64,000 nucleotides of DNA. It comes from Turnera subulata. Lineage: Eukaryota; Streptophyta; Magnoliopsida; Malpighiales; Passifloraceae. A model generated the notes under the pieces. That model made no database searches, was not told where the DNA came from, and saw nothing but the letters and a program-made list of their open reading frames with translations. The stretch covers positions 246,768 to 310,767 of the forward strand of contig JAKUCV010002470.1 of assembly GCA_028386065.3 (NCBI GenBank). Reading direction: 5' to 3'. Position numbers and translations under genes: made by a program. Positions 11,672-23,935 of the stretch are shown one piece after another (within the stretch, counting starts at the first letter, position 1; each line of letters begins with the position of its first letter).

Positions 11672-14600
11672 TGTAACGCCCCAATTTTTTATTCATAATT
11701 TAATTTATGGAATTTATGGAATTTTTGTTCCAATTTTACCCTCAAGATGTTTTTCGAGTTTTTGGTCAAGGAATTTATTCTTTTTCTTGGATTCAACCCT
11801 TTTATGATAGATTTGTTCCTTTGTTGGGCCTTCGTTGGGGTTAAATCGGGCTTCTGGAGTCGAAACTCAAGGTTTGGTGTAGTTTTAAACAAAACTACGT
11901 CATTTTGGGAGCATGGAAGCTTTAAACTTAGGGGAGACTCGCGTGTTGACCAGCTCGGGTGTGTGTGTGTTGACCTGTGGAGGTGTTGGACCAAACGACA
12001 TCGTTTCTAGGTTCATCCGAACCCTAGGTTTAAAAGCTTTTCTTTTCTCTTCTCCTCTCTCTTTTCTCTTTTCTCTCTTTGCTTCTACCACCGCACCCTC
12101 TACCCTCTCCATCTCTCCCTCATCTCTCTCTCTTGTTCCAAACCTCTCCGGCGCCACCTCTATCTCCTCTTACTCCTTTTACCGCCGCCATTCCATTTGT
12201 AGCCGCGTCCACGTCTGCAGGTGAAGAAGGGGCTGCTCGTGGATGGCGTGTGACGGAGGAACCGAGGTGGGTTCGGGGTCGTAGCGAGCCGTCGCACCGC
12301 CGATCGCGGGTAAGCCTCGAACCTTCTTCTCCTTTTCCTTCTCCTTTAATCTCGACGATTGGATTCTAATGGTTGTTTGTGTGTGTACGTTGGTGGCCGG
12401 ATGCTGCGTTGGTTACGGCAGTACGGTGCTTGGGTCGTCGGTGTTGGTGTTGTTGGTCGTCGGGTCTGTCCGGTGCTGGTAAATTCCGGCATTGGATTTG
12501 AGTGGTAGCGCTCGGGTTGTTGTTTCGTGTTTGGATCCGTGAAAACGAGAACGGGTTCTGCAATTTCTGGTAAGGATCCAGATTTCCTTTCTTCTCCTTT
12601 TGGGTTTTGTGATTTTTTTGGGAATAGTGTTGTAAATGCAGTGTTGTGTTTCTGTTCGGGCAGTGTGTGGTGGTTGATTGTTGGGACTGTGGTGCTGTTT
12701 TGCAAGTTTGGGTTGCTGCGCCGGTGAGGCTTTGACCGGATTCGGCGAGTTGGAGTTTTCCGGCGACTCGGGTTTCTGTTCCGGCGTGGCAGGTTGTTCA
12801 CTGGCTTAAAGGGTATCTTTTCCGATGATGATGTGTGATTTTAATTATTTACACGGCATGTACATTTATTTTTTCGGAATGGGTTATGTACTAAATTATG
12901 TATAGTAGAAACTGAGAGGGGTGTGTGAGTAGCATGTGGACGGTTGTCCGATACGGGCAGAACCTCTAGGGCGGTAACTCGGACTCGGGTAAAAAATTTT
13001 AGATGGGAGTAGACAAATCGGGCCATGGCCCAATAATAAAGTGTTATGACCTATTATAACTTCTGGATTTATAATAAAAGATGGGCTTAAAGCCCAAGGA
13101 CGTGGACGACTTTAAATGATGGGTTTTAAGGATAAGGGCTTTAGGCCCAGTGACCATGAGGACTCTAAGCTGGATTATGATTTTGGACTTAGTTGGGCTT
13201 TAAGCTTGTGAACCTTAGGGCCATGACTTGGAGAAGCAGTTTTGGTGAGTAGAAGTGGACTAGTTAGGTTGGACTTTAACTCACGGTTGCATTGCACAAG
13301 CATGCATAATTTATTATTGTTGAATATCTTTGTGAGATATAGTGTCTATGAGTATAGGCACGAGACACAATTTTGGAGCGACTAGTACTAGTGGTGGACT
13401 GACAAAGCACCATCGTAATTGAGGTGACTCTATAAGACTTATATACCTGTGTGCGAATACCTGTTGTTATGGTTAGGTAGTACTTCTTGCTGGTTATGCT
13501 TCATACTGTTGATTGTGTTGTGTACTTGGTTGTTTATGTGCTGAAGTGCCAGGACAATATATATGTGCTGTTTTGCCATGTGATTCTCCTATGAGCTGTT
13601 ATTGCCATGCTTGTGATATATGGTGTCTTGCTATATCCTGTTTATTGTGAGCTTTATGCTCTGTTTAGAGAACCTCTGTATTGGTACACAACTTAGATAT
13701 GACTTGAGGGGACACTTATACAATTTCATAATTGGTAACATAACATACCTGAATAATCAATAAGTTCTACTATAGGGCAGTTGACCTGTAGCACCGAGAG
13801 GTAAAAGAGGGTTCCCCTCGGGTCCTGTTATTTTAGTGAATTGTATTCACAGAGACGGCGACGAGGGAATTGATGGGTATGCCCTCGGTTAGTATATTAT
13901 TGAGAGTACCCCTCACAGAGCTGGCGCCTTGGAGATTTGTCAGGTGTACCCCTTGGTTATTTTTTATTATCCATTTCTTTTGGAGAGAGCACCCCTCATA
14001 GAGCTGGCGACTTGGGGACAGACGGGTATGCCCCAAGATTTTGTATTATAATTTCTTTGAGGAGAGCACCCCCTCCTTGAGTTGTCGGCCACTTGATTGT
14101 TAGTGGTTTTCTTTGTCGGAACTTACCCATTCCGGTGTTGATATTTATACTGATTATATATATGACTATATTTGGGCTTACGCCCTGGGGAACTGTCCAG
14201 TCGCTACCGCGCCCGACGCACACAGTATAGGGCCCTTACTAATGATAAGAATGTGTAAACCAGATAATTCACCTAACACCTGTATGTGTGGTATTTGACA
14301 CATGTTGATTGTGTGTGTATACTTGTGCTCGTGGACTTACTCACCCTACGAGCCTGTCTTCGGGTGCCTGTATGTTTGTCTTATATTGTACATTGAGTAA
14401 GCGACTCATATAAATCGCCACCGTGGTTTTACAGATCATTAGTAGCTTGTTGACGGTTGCTCTTACCTCAGGTATCAGACTCTTTCATTTCAGCAGGTAG
14501 CTGCGCTTCCTTCTTGGTAGATCCATAGAGTTGACACTTATATGTTCTACACTTGTCATTGACATTATTGTTATTTTTCCGCTGCGTATTATTGTCGGGA

Positions 14601-14843
14601 TACTGTTTTGGTTTCTTGGATTTTGATCAATTATTGTTTCGGTAGGTTTAACCGGTGTTACTTTAGCTAGTTAAGCCCGGTTTATATTTGACTCTTGTAT
14701 CCCGATGTTTATTTTTTGTTACTCTGAGATATTGAGTTCATGTTTTTTTAATCAGAGTTTGGCATCCATTGTTTTAAGGGCATTTTGGATATTTTATACT
14801 TGTTTATATTTTGTATTGTCGTTTTTGGGATGCGGTCGTTTCA
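11672..14843 (+). mobile_element. Tekay/Del gypsy LTR 2 (complete, 3172 bp)
   Basis: Starts TGTAACGCCCC and ends ...GTCGTTTCA, flanked by the end of pol B and a primer binding site. It is collinear with LTR 3786-6944 over its whole length with scattered changes. TATA-like TTTAAAAG lies at 12029-12036. Hairpins are conserved, for example TGGGC-TTAAA-GCCCA at 13082-13096 and GGGC-TTTAG-GCCC at 13136-13148. It is shared by copies B and C. Confidence 0.92.
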
Positions 14844-14846
14844 GCT

Positions 14847-14859
14847 TGGTAGCGGAGCC
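14847..14859 (+). other. Primer binding site, copy C
   Basis: TGGTAGCGGAGCC, identical to the site at 6948 and again three bases after the LTR end. Confidence 0.75.
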
Positions 14860-14982
14860 AGGCTTTAGGTCATTTGGGTTTTCAAACAAGTGTCTGTTGT
14901 GATTGTTGTGAATAAGCCTGTTCCAGTTTTGTGTTGTTTTTGTAAACTATTTTTGACAAGTTGGATTCATATAGGCATCGAC

Positions 14983-16330
14983 ATGGAACACCAGGATCAG
15001 CACAATCCCGAGGGGCACGCCCTTATTCATGTTTTCGACAACGTGTCGGTGATGTAGATTCCCGTTGGACAAGGGAACAATAACGTGGTGCAGGACGATG
15101 GAGCAGGAGAACAGATTCCTGTTGGACAGGGGAACGTCAATGCAGCAGGGGTGGTGCTGCGGGAGCTGGGCAACAGAATGTAGTACCTCCTGGTATGGAC
15201 CCGGCGATGCTGCAGCAGTATCAGGCTTTTCTCCAGTGGCAGCAGTTTCAACAGTTTCACCAGCATCAGCAGGGGGCACAGCCGGTACCTGCTGCAGATC
15301 CCACGGTGGGTAGTTTTGAGAGTGGCTATAAGCACATCAGCAAGTCGGGGATTGGTGAGTTCTCGGGCGAGGACAAGGTGGAGAAGCTGGCAGATGTTTG
15401 GTTCAGACAGGTGGAGAATGTGATGGAAAAGTTCACATGTCAGCCAGCGTCACGGGCAAAGTATGTGGCCCACATGTTCACTGGTTATGCTCTCACATGG
15501 TGGCAGGAGCTGGTGGAAAATACGCCTAAACCAGTGGTGATGCCATGGGAAGATTTCAAGGAGAGGTTCTATAAGGAGCTCCTTTGTATCAGTTACCGGG
15601 AGGAGTTAAAGAGGCAGTTCCCTGAGATCAGGCAGGGGGATGACGAGTCAGTCACTACTTTTAGGATTCGGTACAACACTCTTCTCTCCTATGCCAGGGA
15701 GTTTGTGCCAGATGAGGAGATGAAGTGCAAACGGTTTGTGAATGCCCTACGCCACATCGTGGGGGCACTTGTGGCTAGTGGGAGGCACAAGACCTGGGAT
15801 GCAGTTTGTGATGCTGCGGTGGACACGGAGAGGATCCTTTTGGCGATACAGTAGGCTCGAGCAGCTGGGCAGAAGAAGCAAGATTCATCTTTTCCAGACA
15901 GTGGTAGTCAGCCGAAGAGGCAGTATACAACTTCGGTGGTGGTTATTCGGGAGGTTCTTCTTTCCGTGGGTCTAAGAAGAACTGGGGAGGTGGCTACCGA
16001 GGCAGATCAGGTAGATTGTCGGGTGGTCAGTCGCATCAGGATGTGTCCCGTGGACAGGATGTTTTAGAGCGCCCTCTACTCAAGTGCTGGGGTTGTGGGA
16101 AGTTCGGGCACATCAGGCACAATTGCCCTGAGAAGTCTAGCAGTGGATCTTAGTACACGGTTCAGAGTTCTGTAGCTTCGGGCTCAGGCAGAGGCAATGG
16201 TTACAGAGGTCGTGGTCATGGTAATGGATCTGGGGGCAGACGTAAAGCAACATAGGCGGCAACACCTCGAGTTTATGCCATCACCAGAGAGGAGGCTACT
16301 GGTGCTCCAGCGGTCATTGCAGGTATATTT
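14983..16330 (+). pseudogene. Gag pseudogene, gypsy copy C
   Basis: Starts at the ATG equivalent to 7084, with the same TAG after VSVM near 15055 and a 1-nt loss near 15147. The capsid segment 15195-15854 is the longest uninterrupted gag stretch of the array (219 codons; FSGEDKVEKLADVWFRQ, then the capsid words). A TAG ends it where Gln is expected. A frameshift near 15935 leads to the CCHC knuckle CWGC...GHIRHNC (16085-16126). Not translatable as a whole. Confidence 0.88.
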
Positions 16331-16561
16331 ATGGTTTTTGGTCTTCGTGCACATGCTTTGGTTGATCCAGGCTCTACATATTCCTTTATTTCACCTGCAA
16401 ACATGACTAGACATGATTGTGATGATGATGACCTAGGTAGACCCTTGAGAGTTCGGTTACCTACGGGTAGTATAGTTAATGTGGATCGGGTATGTAGGAA
16501 AGTATCCGGTGAGTATGATGGTGAGTGTTTTTTCCCACTGATCTTAGTGTTATGGATTTGA
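16331..16561 (+). pseudogene. Aspartic protease domain, gypsy copy C
   Basis: Retropepsin-like segment with LVDPGSTYSF around the catalytic Asp. Two extra T residues in a T run near 16530 shift the frame before the second conserved strand (ILGMDWL, readable in another frame at about 16577-16597). Otherwise it matches the protease of copy B closely. Confidence 0.85.
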
Positions 16562-19500
16562 GTGAGCTTGATGTGATTCTTGGTATGGATTGGTTGTCTA
16601 GACACCAAGCAGTGGTAGATTGCCGAGCAAAGGAAGTGGCTTTGTGTTCTCTTTTAGGGCGTAGATTGGTGTTTGTTGGAGAGTAGAGAGCTCTTTTTGC
16701 TTGTTATATATCAGCTATGCAGGCTTTCAAGAAGATTCAGGAAGGATGTGATGCATTACTTGCCCATGTGGTGGACTCTACGGTACCAGTGCCGGGTTTG
16801 GAGGATATCCCAATAGTAAGGGAGTTTCCAGATGTTTTTCCCCACGAGAGGTTGAGTACACAGTGGACTTGGTACCGGGAGTTGCTCCTATCTCTATTCC
16901 ACCTTGTAGGATGCTCCGACAGAACTTCAGGAGTTAAAGAAGTAGTTGGAGGAGTTCCTAGAAAAGGGATTCATTAGACCGAGCACTTCACCTTGGGGTG
17001 CCCCGGTCTTGTTTGTTAAAAAGAAGGATGGTAGTATGCGGATGTGTGGGGACTACAGGGAGTTGAACAAGGTGACTGTAAAGAGCAAGTATCCATTGCC
17101 TAGGATTGATGACTTGTTTAAACAGTTGCAGGGAGCATCTGTGTTCTCAAAGATCGACTTGCGATCCGAATACCATCAGGTCAGGATTGCAGAACAAGAC
17201 ATACCAAAGACTGCTTTTCGCACTCGGTATGGTCACTACGAATTTGTTGTGGTTCCTTTCGGGTTGATAAATGCTCCTGCACTGTTCATGTGTGTGGCAT
17301 GGGGTGTTCCATGAGTTCCTGGACCGGTTTGTGATTGTGTTCCTTGATGATATTCTAGTTTACTCGAGGAGTAAGGCCGAGCAAGAGAAGCATTTGAGGT
17401 TGGTGTTGCAGAGGCTGTGGGAGAAGCAACTTTATGCAAACTCAGCAAATGCGAGTTTTGGTTGGATGAAGTGGCTTTCCTCGGGCGTATAGTGTTAGGA
17501 GAAGGTAATAAGGTGGACCCGGCCAAGGTTAAGGCAGTTATAGAGTGGGAACCACCGAATAATGCATCTGAGGTGCGAAGTTTCCTTGGACTTGCTGGTT
17601 ACTATCGCAGGTTCATTGAGGGTTTCTCCCTGATAGCGGGTCTCATGACTAAGCTGTTGAGGAAAGATTGCTCTTACGTGTGGGTTGATCGTTGCCAGCA
17701 GAGTTTTGAGGAGCTGAAGAGTCGGTTGACTTCTGCTCCAGTGTTGACAGTTCCTAGACCCGGTGTGGAGTACATGGTATTTAGTGATGCTTCTGGTTTG
17801 GGTTTGGGTTGTGTGTTGATGCAGGAGGGTCGGGTGATTGCCTATGCTTACAGGGACTTGAGGACTCATGAGAAGAATTTTCTGACCCATGATTTAGAGT
17901 TAGCTGCTGTGGTCTTTGCTTTGAAGATCTGGAGACACCTTCTTTTCGGGGAGAAGTGTCGGTTTTTCACGGATCATAAGAGCTTGAAGTACATCATGAC
18001 CCAGAAGGAGCTCAATATGAGGCAGAGGCGTTGGATCGAGCTCCTAAAGGATTATGATTGTACTATTGAGTATCATCCGGGAAAGGCTAATGTTGTTGCA
18101 GTTGCTTTGACCCGGAAGAGAGTTTCTTCTGCAGATGAGGAGCCGGTTTCCTTTGTGTTGCCATCTTTGTTGGAGGTTGATGATACCGGGGCCTTGTTGG
18201 CCAGTTTGAGCATCCGACCGACCTTGCGGGATAGGATTATGGAGTTGTAGTTCGTTGACCCTCATCTAGCTGAGTTGCGGAATAAGGTTCTCGGTGGAGA
18301 GAGTTTTAGTTCTTACATCCGGGAGGATGGAGTTTTGATGACGGGTGATCGCCTTTGTTTTCTGGACGTGGATGACCTGAGGAGGTGGATTATGGATAAG
18401 GCGCACAACGCACCTTATGCCATGCATCCGAGTAGCACAAAGATGTACCTGAACCTGAAGAGTCACTATTGGTGGCCTGGGATGAAGAAGGATGTTGCAA
18501 ACTTTATGGCTTGTTGCATGACTTGTCAGCAGGTGAAAGCCGAGCATCAGGCTCCTGCAGGCAAGATGAGATTTTTGTCTATTCCGCAGTGGAAGTAGGA
18601 GCACATCACTATGGATTTTGTGATTGGGTTACCGAGAACTCGGGGTCGGCATGATGCCATTTGGGTCATTGTCGACAGGTTGACCAAGTCAGCTCACTTT
18701 CTACCTATCTAGCAGACGGATACGATGGATAAGCTGGGAAGATTGTATGTCTCAGGTGTTGTCAGATTACATGGAGTTCCTCTATCCATTATGTCGGATA
18801 GGGATCCGAGGTTCACATCCCACATCTGGAAGAGTTTGCAGTCAGCTTTGGGTACTAAGCTGAATTTCAGTACAGCTTTTCATCCGCAAACAGAAGGACA
18901 GTCGGAGAGGACTATTTAGACTTTGGAGGATATGCTTAGGGCCTCTGGGCTCAACTTCAGTTTATCTTGAGATGAGACATTACCGTTGGTTCATTTTGCT
19001 TATAATAACGGTTATCACTCTAGTATCGGTATGGCGCCTTATGAGGCTTTGTATGGGCGGAAGTGCCGTTGTCTGATCTGTTGGGATGAGGAGGGTCTGA
19101 GACAGGTGATTGGTCCAGATCTTGTCCAGGAGACGGTGGATCGGATTGAGGTGGTCAAGCAGTGCTTGAGAGCTGCTCAGGACCGACAGAGGAGTTATGC
19201 TGATAAGCATCGTCGGGAGATGGAGTACAGTGTAGGTGACAGAGTTTTCCTCCATGTTGCTCCCTGAAGAGGTATTATTCGGTTTGGGAGGAAGGGCAAG
19301 TTGAGCCCTCGTTATATCGGTCCTTATGAGATCGTGGAGCGGATTGGTCCGCTGGCTTGTAGATTAGCTTTACCGGAGGAGCTGTCTCGCATACACGATG
19401 TATTCCATGTCTCGATGTTGAGGCGTTATCGGTCTGATCCGAGTCATGTGGTATCACCTGTGGAGTTGGAGGTTGCTGATGATTTGACTTATGTCGAGGA

Positions 19501-19648
19501 GCCAGTTGAGATCTTAGCTCGGGAAATACGGCAGTTGAGGAGTCGTACTATTCTAATGGTTCGAGTTAGATGGAGCCGTCATTCACCAAATGAGGCTACT
19601 CGGGAGGTTGAGTCCCATATGAGAGAGCAGTACCCACATATGTTCTGA
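16562..19648 (+). pseudogene. Pol remnant (RT-RNase H-integrase), gypsy copy C
   Basis: The most complete pol of the three. RT N-terminus is present ([22 protein letters not shown]). Indels near 17297 and 17437 break RT around its box F-L-D-D (17340-17351). From 17417 to 19648 a single frame is interrupted only by stops (about 18248, 18596, 18710, 18917, 18968, 19265). RNase H has lost its last catalytic Asp (Val at 18101-18103). The integrase Glu is intact here (18905-18907), unlike copies A and B. The chromodomain-like tail ends YPHMF. Confidence 0.9.
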
Positions 19649-19697
19649 TTCTTTTCTTGTAATTTCTAGGACGAAATTTTCATAAGTGGGGTGGAAC

Positions 19698-20939
19698 TGT
19701 AATGCCCCAACTTTTTTTTCATAATTTAATTTATGGAATTTTTATTCCAATTTTACCCTCGAGATGATTTTCGAGTTTTTGGGCAAGGAATTTATTTTTT
19801 TTTTTGGATTCAACCCTTTTACGATAGATTCGTTCCTTTGTTGGGCCTTCGTTGGGGTTAAATCGGGCTTTTGGAGTCGAAACTCAAGGTTTGGTGTAGT
19901 TTTAACCAAAACTACGTCGTTTTGGGAGCATGGAAGCTTTAAACTCAGGGGAGACTCGTGTGTTGACCAGCTCGAGTGTGTGTGTGTTGACCTGTGGAGG
20001 TGATGGACCAAACGACGTCGTTTCTAGGGTCATCCGAACACTAGGTTTAAAAGCTTTTCTTTTCTCTTCTCCTCTCTCTTTTCTATTTTTTCTCTTTGCT
20101 TCTACCGCCGCACCCTCTGGCCTCTCCATCTCTCCCTCATCTCTCTCTCTTGTTCCAAACCTCACCGGCGCCACCTCTATCTCCTCTTACTCCTTTTACC
20201 GCCGCCATTCCGTTCGTAGTCGCGTCCACGTCTACAGGTGAAAAGGGGGCTGCTCGTGGACGGCATGTGACGGTGGAACCGTGGTGGGTTCGGGGTCGTA
20301 GCGAGCCGTCGCACCGCCGATCGCCGGTAAGCCTCGAACCTTGTTTTCCTTTTCCTTCTCCTTTATTTTTGATGGTTGGATTCTGATGGTTGTTTGTGTG
20401 TGTATGTCGGTGGCCGGATGCTGCATTGGTTACCGCAGTACGGTGCTCGGGTCATCGGTGTTGCTGTATGTTTGTTTTATATTGTACATTGAGTAGGCGA
20501 CTCATATAAATCGCCACAGTGGTGTTACAGATCATTAATAGCTTGTTGACGGTTGCTCTTACCTCGGGTATCAGACTCTTTCATTTCAGCAGGTAGCTGC
20601 GCTTCCTTCCTGGTGGATCCATAGAGTTGACACTTATATGTTCTACACTTGTCATTGACATTATTGTTATTTTTTCGTTGCGTATTTTTGTCGGGATACT
20701 GTTTTGTTTCTTGGATTTTGATCAGTTGTTGTTCCAGTAGGTTTAACCGGTGTTACTTTGGCTAGTTAAGCCTGGTTTTATATTTGACGCTTGTATCCCG
20801 ATGTTTATTTTTGGTTACTCTGAGATATTGAGTTGATGTTTTTTTACACAGAGTTTGGCATCCCTGGTTTTAAGAGCATTTTGGACATTTTATAATTGTT
20901 TATATTTTGTATTGTCGTTTTTGGTATGCGGTCGTTTCA
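19698..20939 (+). mobile_element. Tekay/Del gypsy LTR 3, internally deleted
   Basis: Starts TGTAATGCCCC (one change from the other LTRs) and ends ...GTCGTTTCA. It is collinear with LTR 2 up to about 20465, then jumps directly to the part equivalent to about 14369, so roughly 1.9 kb are missing. TATA-like TTTAAAAG lies at 20046-20053. No primer binding site follows, so this is the terminal 3' LTR of the array. Confidence 0.9.
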
Positions 20940-21680
20940 TCGAGAATCGAGTCTTGATTTGGTATCTTTTGTTGATGGGAGTACGGGTCTCACAACGAGT
21001 CTTGAAATCATCACTATTACCTCTTTAAGAACATTCGGCGGCGGGTTCACCCCCAAAACATCCAATCACCGTTAGCCTTAACTTTGCCTAGGCCACCCTC
21101 ACGGGTTTTCAACCTAGCAGACGTGTCCTAACTTTTGCCTAGGCCGCCGTTTCGGGTTTTCAGCCTAACGGACGAATTCCTCCTCTCTTTCCTTATATTT
21201 TTTTTCCTTTTTTGGATGGCGACCATGCATCACGAATTCAACTTCTCTATTTCGGGTAACATGCTTTGAGTCGGGCGACGCTTCTTTGGAGGACTTTGGG
21301 GATACATCTAAACAGTTTGATCAACCTAAATCCTATCATCCTTGGTTAAATTAGCCTGAGAACCAATGTTGATTAGACCGGGCTTGTTCCTGAGTTACCT
21401 ACGTAACGGTAAAATTTTCAAGTTTTAGGGGAGAGAATAATTCCACAAGCCAGGCTTTCTCGGACAGAATATTTAAAATGTCAACTTACTTTGCCGGATC
21501 AGGTCTACATAGTTCGTTTTGTGGGTCCCAGGCCAATTCATCCAAATTTGATAAGACTTAAGTAACACATCACAAATAGGGGAATGAAAATCTTTTAGTC
21601 ATAACATGAAGAGAAATTAAAAAAAAAAAACAAGATAATCCCTTATAGGGTGACAAATTCGATCCTATGGTCAATGGTTT
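20940..21680. other. Flank with Tat/Ogre-type element sequence, no gene seen
   Basis: Non-coding sequence directly after the gypsy array. It holds a two-unit repeat around 21075-21175 (CTTTGCCTAGGCC ... GGGTTTTCA ... CCTA) and an A run near 21620. Its position next to the minus-strand reading frame and LTR suggests it is internal sequence of the same minus-strand element. I recognise no domain. Confidence 0.35.
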
Positions 21681-22298
21681 TCATTCCCTTTGGGGGGCAT
21701 GCCTAAGTATCTTTTCCCATCGTCCATTTAGTCCCATCCGAGTACACGAATCTCGTGGCGATGACCTCGTCCGAATGATCCTCATGAGTATCTTTTCAGG
21801 TGGTCCCTTTCCATCTTTGTCCTCTGGTTTCCTTTTGCCTTTGTCGTTGTTGATACCCTTATCGTGACTCGATTGTTCTTGATCTTCCATTGCTTCATCC
21901 CAGTCACTCCAATTCTCACTCCCCTCGACTTGCCTCATCTAGTTATTGAACATCCGTGCCGCTGAGATGCCTCTTTCGGTGACCAAGGCATGTTGGATCT
22001 GGATATCTCTTATCATATCTTCGACCAAGCCATACAGCTTCATAGCTTCTCGGAACTGTTTCACAGCTTTCTGGGCAAGAGGTTGTCCAAGGGCCACCAT
22101 TTGAAGGATTATCTCTTCCATCTCACCCATTGCATTCCTAAACATGAATTGCACCTCTCTCCTATTGTTCATCTCAGTCCTTCCATTCAAATTGCTCATC
22201 CTCAACCTAATGGGCATTTTCTGGAGTTGCTTCCATGCTGTCAGTCTTCTTGCTTGGATCTCAAAGCTCACGTAGTTCTTACATGAATCACACAACAA
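21681..22298 (-). pseudogene. Unidentified reading frame beside Tat/Ogre-type LTR
   Basis: About 205 codons in one minus-strand frame with a single stop at 21939-21941. The first 119 residues are helix-forming and Met/Gln/Arg-rich (ARRLTAWKQLQKMPIRLRM, MEEIILQMVALGQPLAQKAV). The remaining 85 are acidic then Lys-rich (ENWSDWDEAMEDQEQ). The ATG lies inside sequence shared with the LTR at 63000, so the start may not be real and the frame may be an exon. Ogre elements carry an extra reading frame before gag, which is one possible identity. I recognise no domain. Confidence 0.4.
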
Positions 22299-23657
22299 TC
22301 ACAGCATCACCATCATCAATTCATCATAGCAATCACACAACAACAAAATTAGAACGGATTACCTTTTGAAGTCCTCCTCTAGCTCCCATTTGCTTACAAC
22401 TTCTTAGCAGAATTTTTGCTCGACTTCAAGCTGGAATTCGAGACAGAAGGAGGACGAACTGGCATTTGACATCAACAGAAAACTTGTAGGTCTTCCTCTT
22501 AGCTTTCCAGAGACTCTATGAATGTAGAAAACTGATGCCCACAGCTCCAGATATTGCAATTCTCCCATGACTGCCTACGCTGGAACTTTCTACTCGGGAA
22601 TAACCTTTCTTCTCCAACGATTTGCTTTGATCCGCCTCTTTTCTCCTCTTCTCTTGCTGCTACTCTTCTCCACGAAATTCTTTCAGAACCTCAGCCTTAT
22701 TAGGGTTCCTAAGCTTGAAACGAGAGAATTCTTTCAAGCACCTAGCTTATGTGCGTATAGAGAGGGAAGAGAGAATTTTTGTGTCTCAATAAGGGTGAAT
22801 GGGGGGTCCTATTTATAGTGTTCAGGGCGCCTGGACGTGGAGTTGATCTAAGGGTAGGGATTGAAACCCTAGATCCAATGATAGATACCCAAAATCAAGA
22901 AAACAGGAAAAATTTGGAAAACTGCCGAAATTGGGAACGATGTTTGCCCAGCCTCGGCGGTCCTCTCACCACGAAGCCCATCAGGGGCTGGCGGTCATGC
23001 CACGAAGTCCACCAGGTGCTGGTAGTCATGTCTCCAGGTCCGTCGGCACTTGTTTTCATTTTCTTTCTTTCCTTTTTCAGTTCGATCCTCATTATTCCGA
23101 TCCTACTTGATTCCCACGCCCTTCCTTACCAGAATTTCGCCTGTTTTCAGCTCCATAAAGCTCCCTAACTGGTAGCCTACCCCTATTTTGTTTTACCACC
23201 TCTCCACTCCACTCTATTTACCATAAATACCAAAAAAAGGAAGAATATTAACCCGAATTTTGGATGAAAATTAGGATTAAATGGCCGCTAAGTCCTGTGT
23301 TTTTGTTGGGCTTTAATTGTTGGACGATCCATATTCCATTAGTTCAGGCTCCTAACTCATTTTATACCTAAAATCGTCTCAAATGGGTCCAAAATAAATA
23401 AAAATCCTAAAAAAATAAAATATCCACATTTTATTATAATTAAACCTTTAAATATATTTAAACTTAGAACTAAATTATCTCAATAATTCCAAGCCAAATA
23501 TACTAAAAATCCAAAAATAATAAAATGTTAATATGCTAAAAATAAATCATAAACATACCCTTATTCTAGGATTAAATTATCTCAATAATCCATAGATAAA
23601 AACATATCTAAAATTCACATTAATAGAATATTAGTTGGTCAAAATTGGGTGTTCACA
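22263..23657 (-). mobile_element. Tat/Ogre-type LTR (T1), minus strand, partial
   Basis: Collinear with 63000-64000: shared words include GAGCTCACGTAGTTCTTA-like sequence, TTAGAACG-GTTACC, the CCTCGG/CCTCTC block and TCCTATTTATAGTG. Read on the minus strand it begins TGTGAACACCCAATTTTGACC at 23657 and has a TATA box at 22811-22818. Its 3' part is not recognisable below 22263, where the unidentified reading frame takes over. Confidence 0.6.
22811..22818 (-). promoter_or_regulatory. TATA box of LTR T1
   Basis: On the minus strand CTATAAATAGGACCCC is a canonical plant TATA box. The same sequence stands at the matching place of the second copy (63530-63537). Confidence 0.6.
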
Positions 23658-23935
23658 CTGGGCGCAAGTCGTAGACAGTCACATACTGTTAAGAAGAAGC
23701 CCCTGACACCCAGTGAGTCTTAGGCATTCCCGAGCGCAACTTTGCGGACTGTTCAAAACAAAAACCTTCAACAAACGAGGTGTGTTAGGAAAACCCTAAC
23801 TCGAAATTTCGAAAAGATGTGTTAAATTTTGTTGAGTCTTGCATATGTCAGAGTCCTATATAGCGAAAAAATTGGGAAAAAGCTCTAACATTGGGTTGTC
23901 TTTCTACGAAATTCACCCCATTGGGAGGGTAAAGC
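23658..23935 (+). mobile_element. 3' end of a Tat/Ogre-type internal region with polypurine tract
   Basis: Short non-coding stretch between two LTRs of opposite orientation. Its last bases, TTGGGAGGGTAAAGC (23921-23935), look like a polypurine tract directly before the TGTTAGCGCCC that starts the next LTR. No coding sequence seen. Confidence 0.45.
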
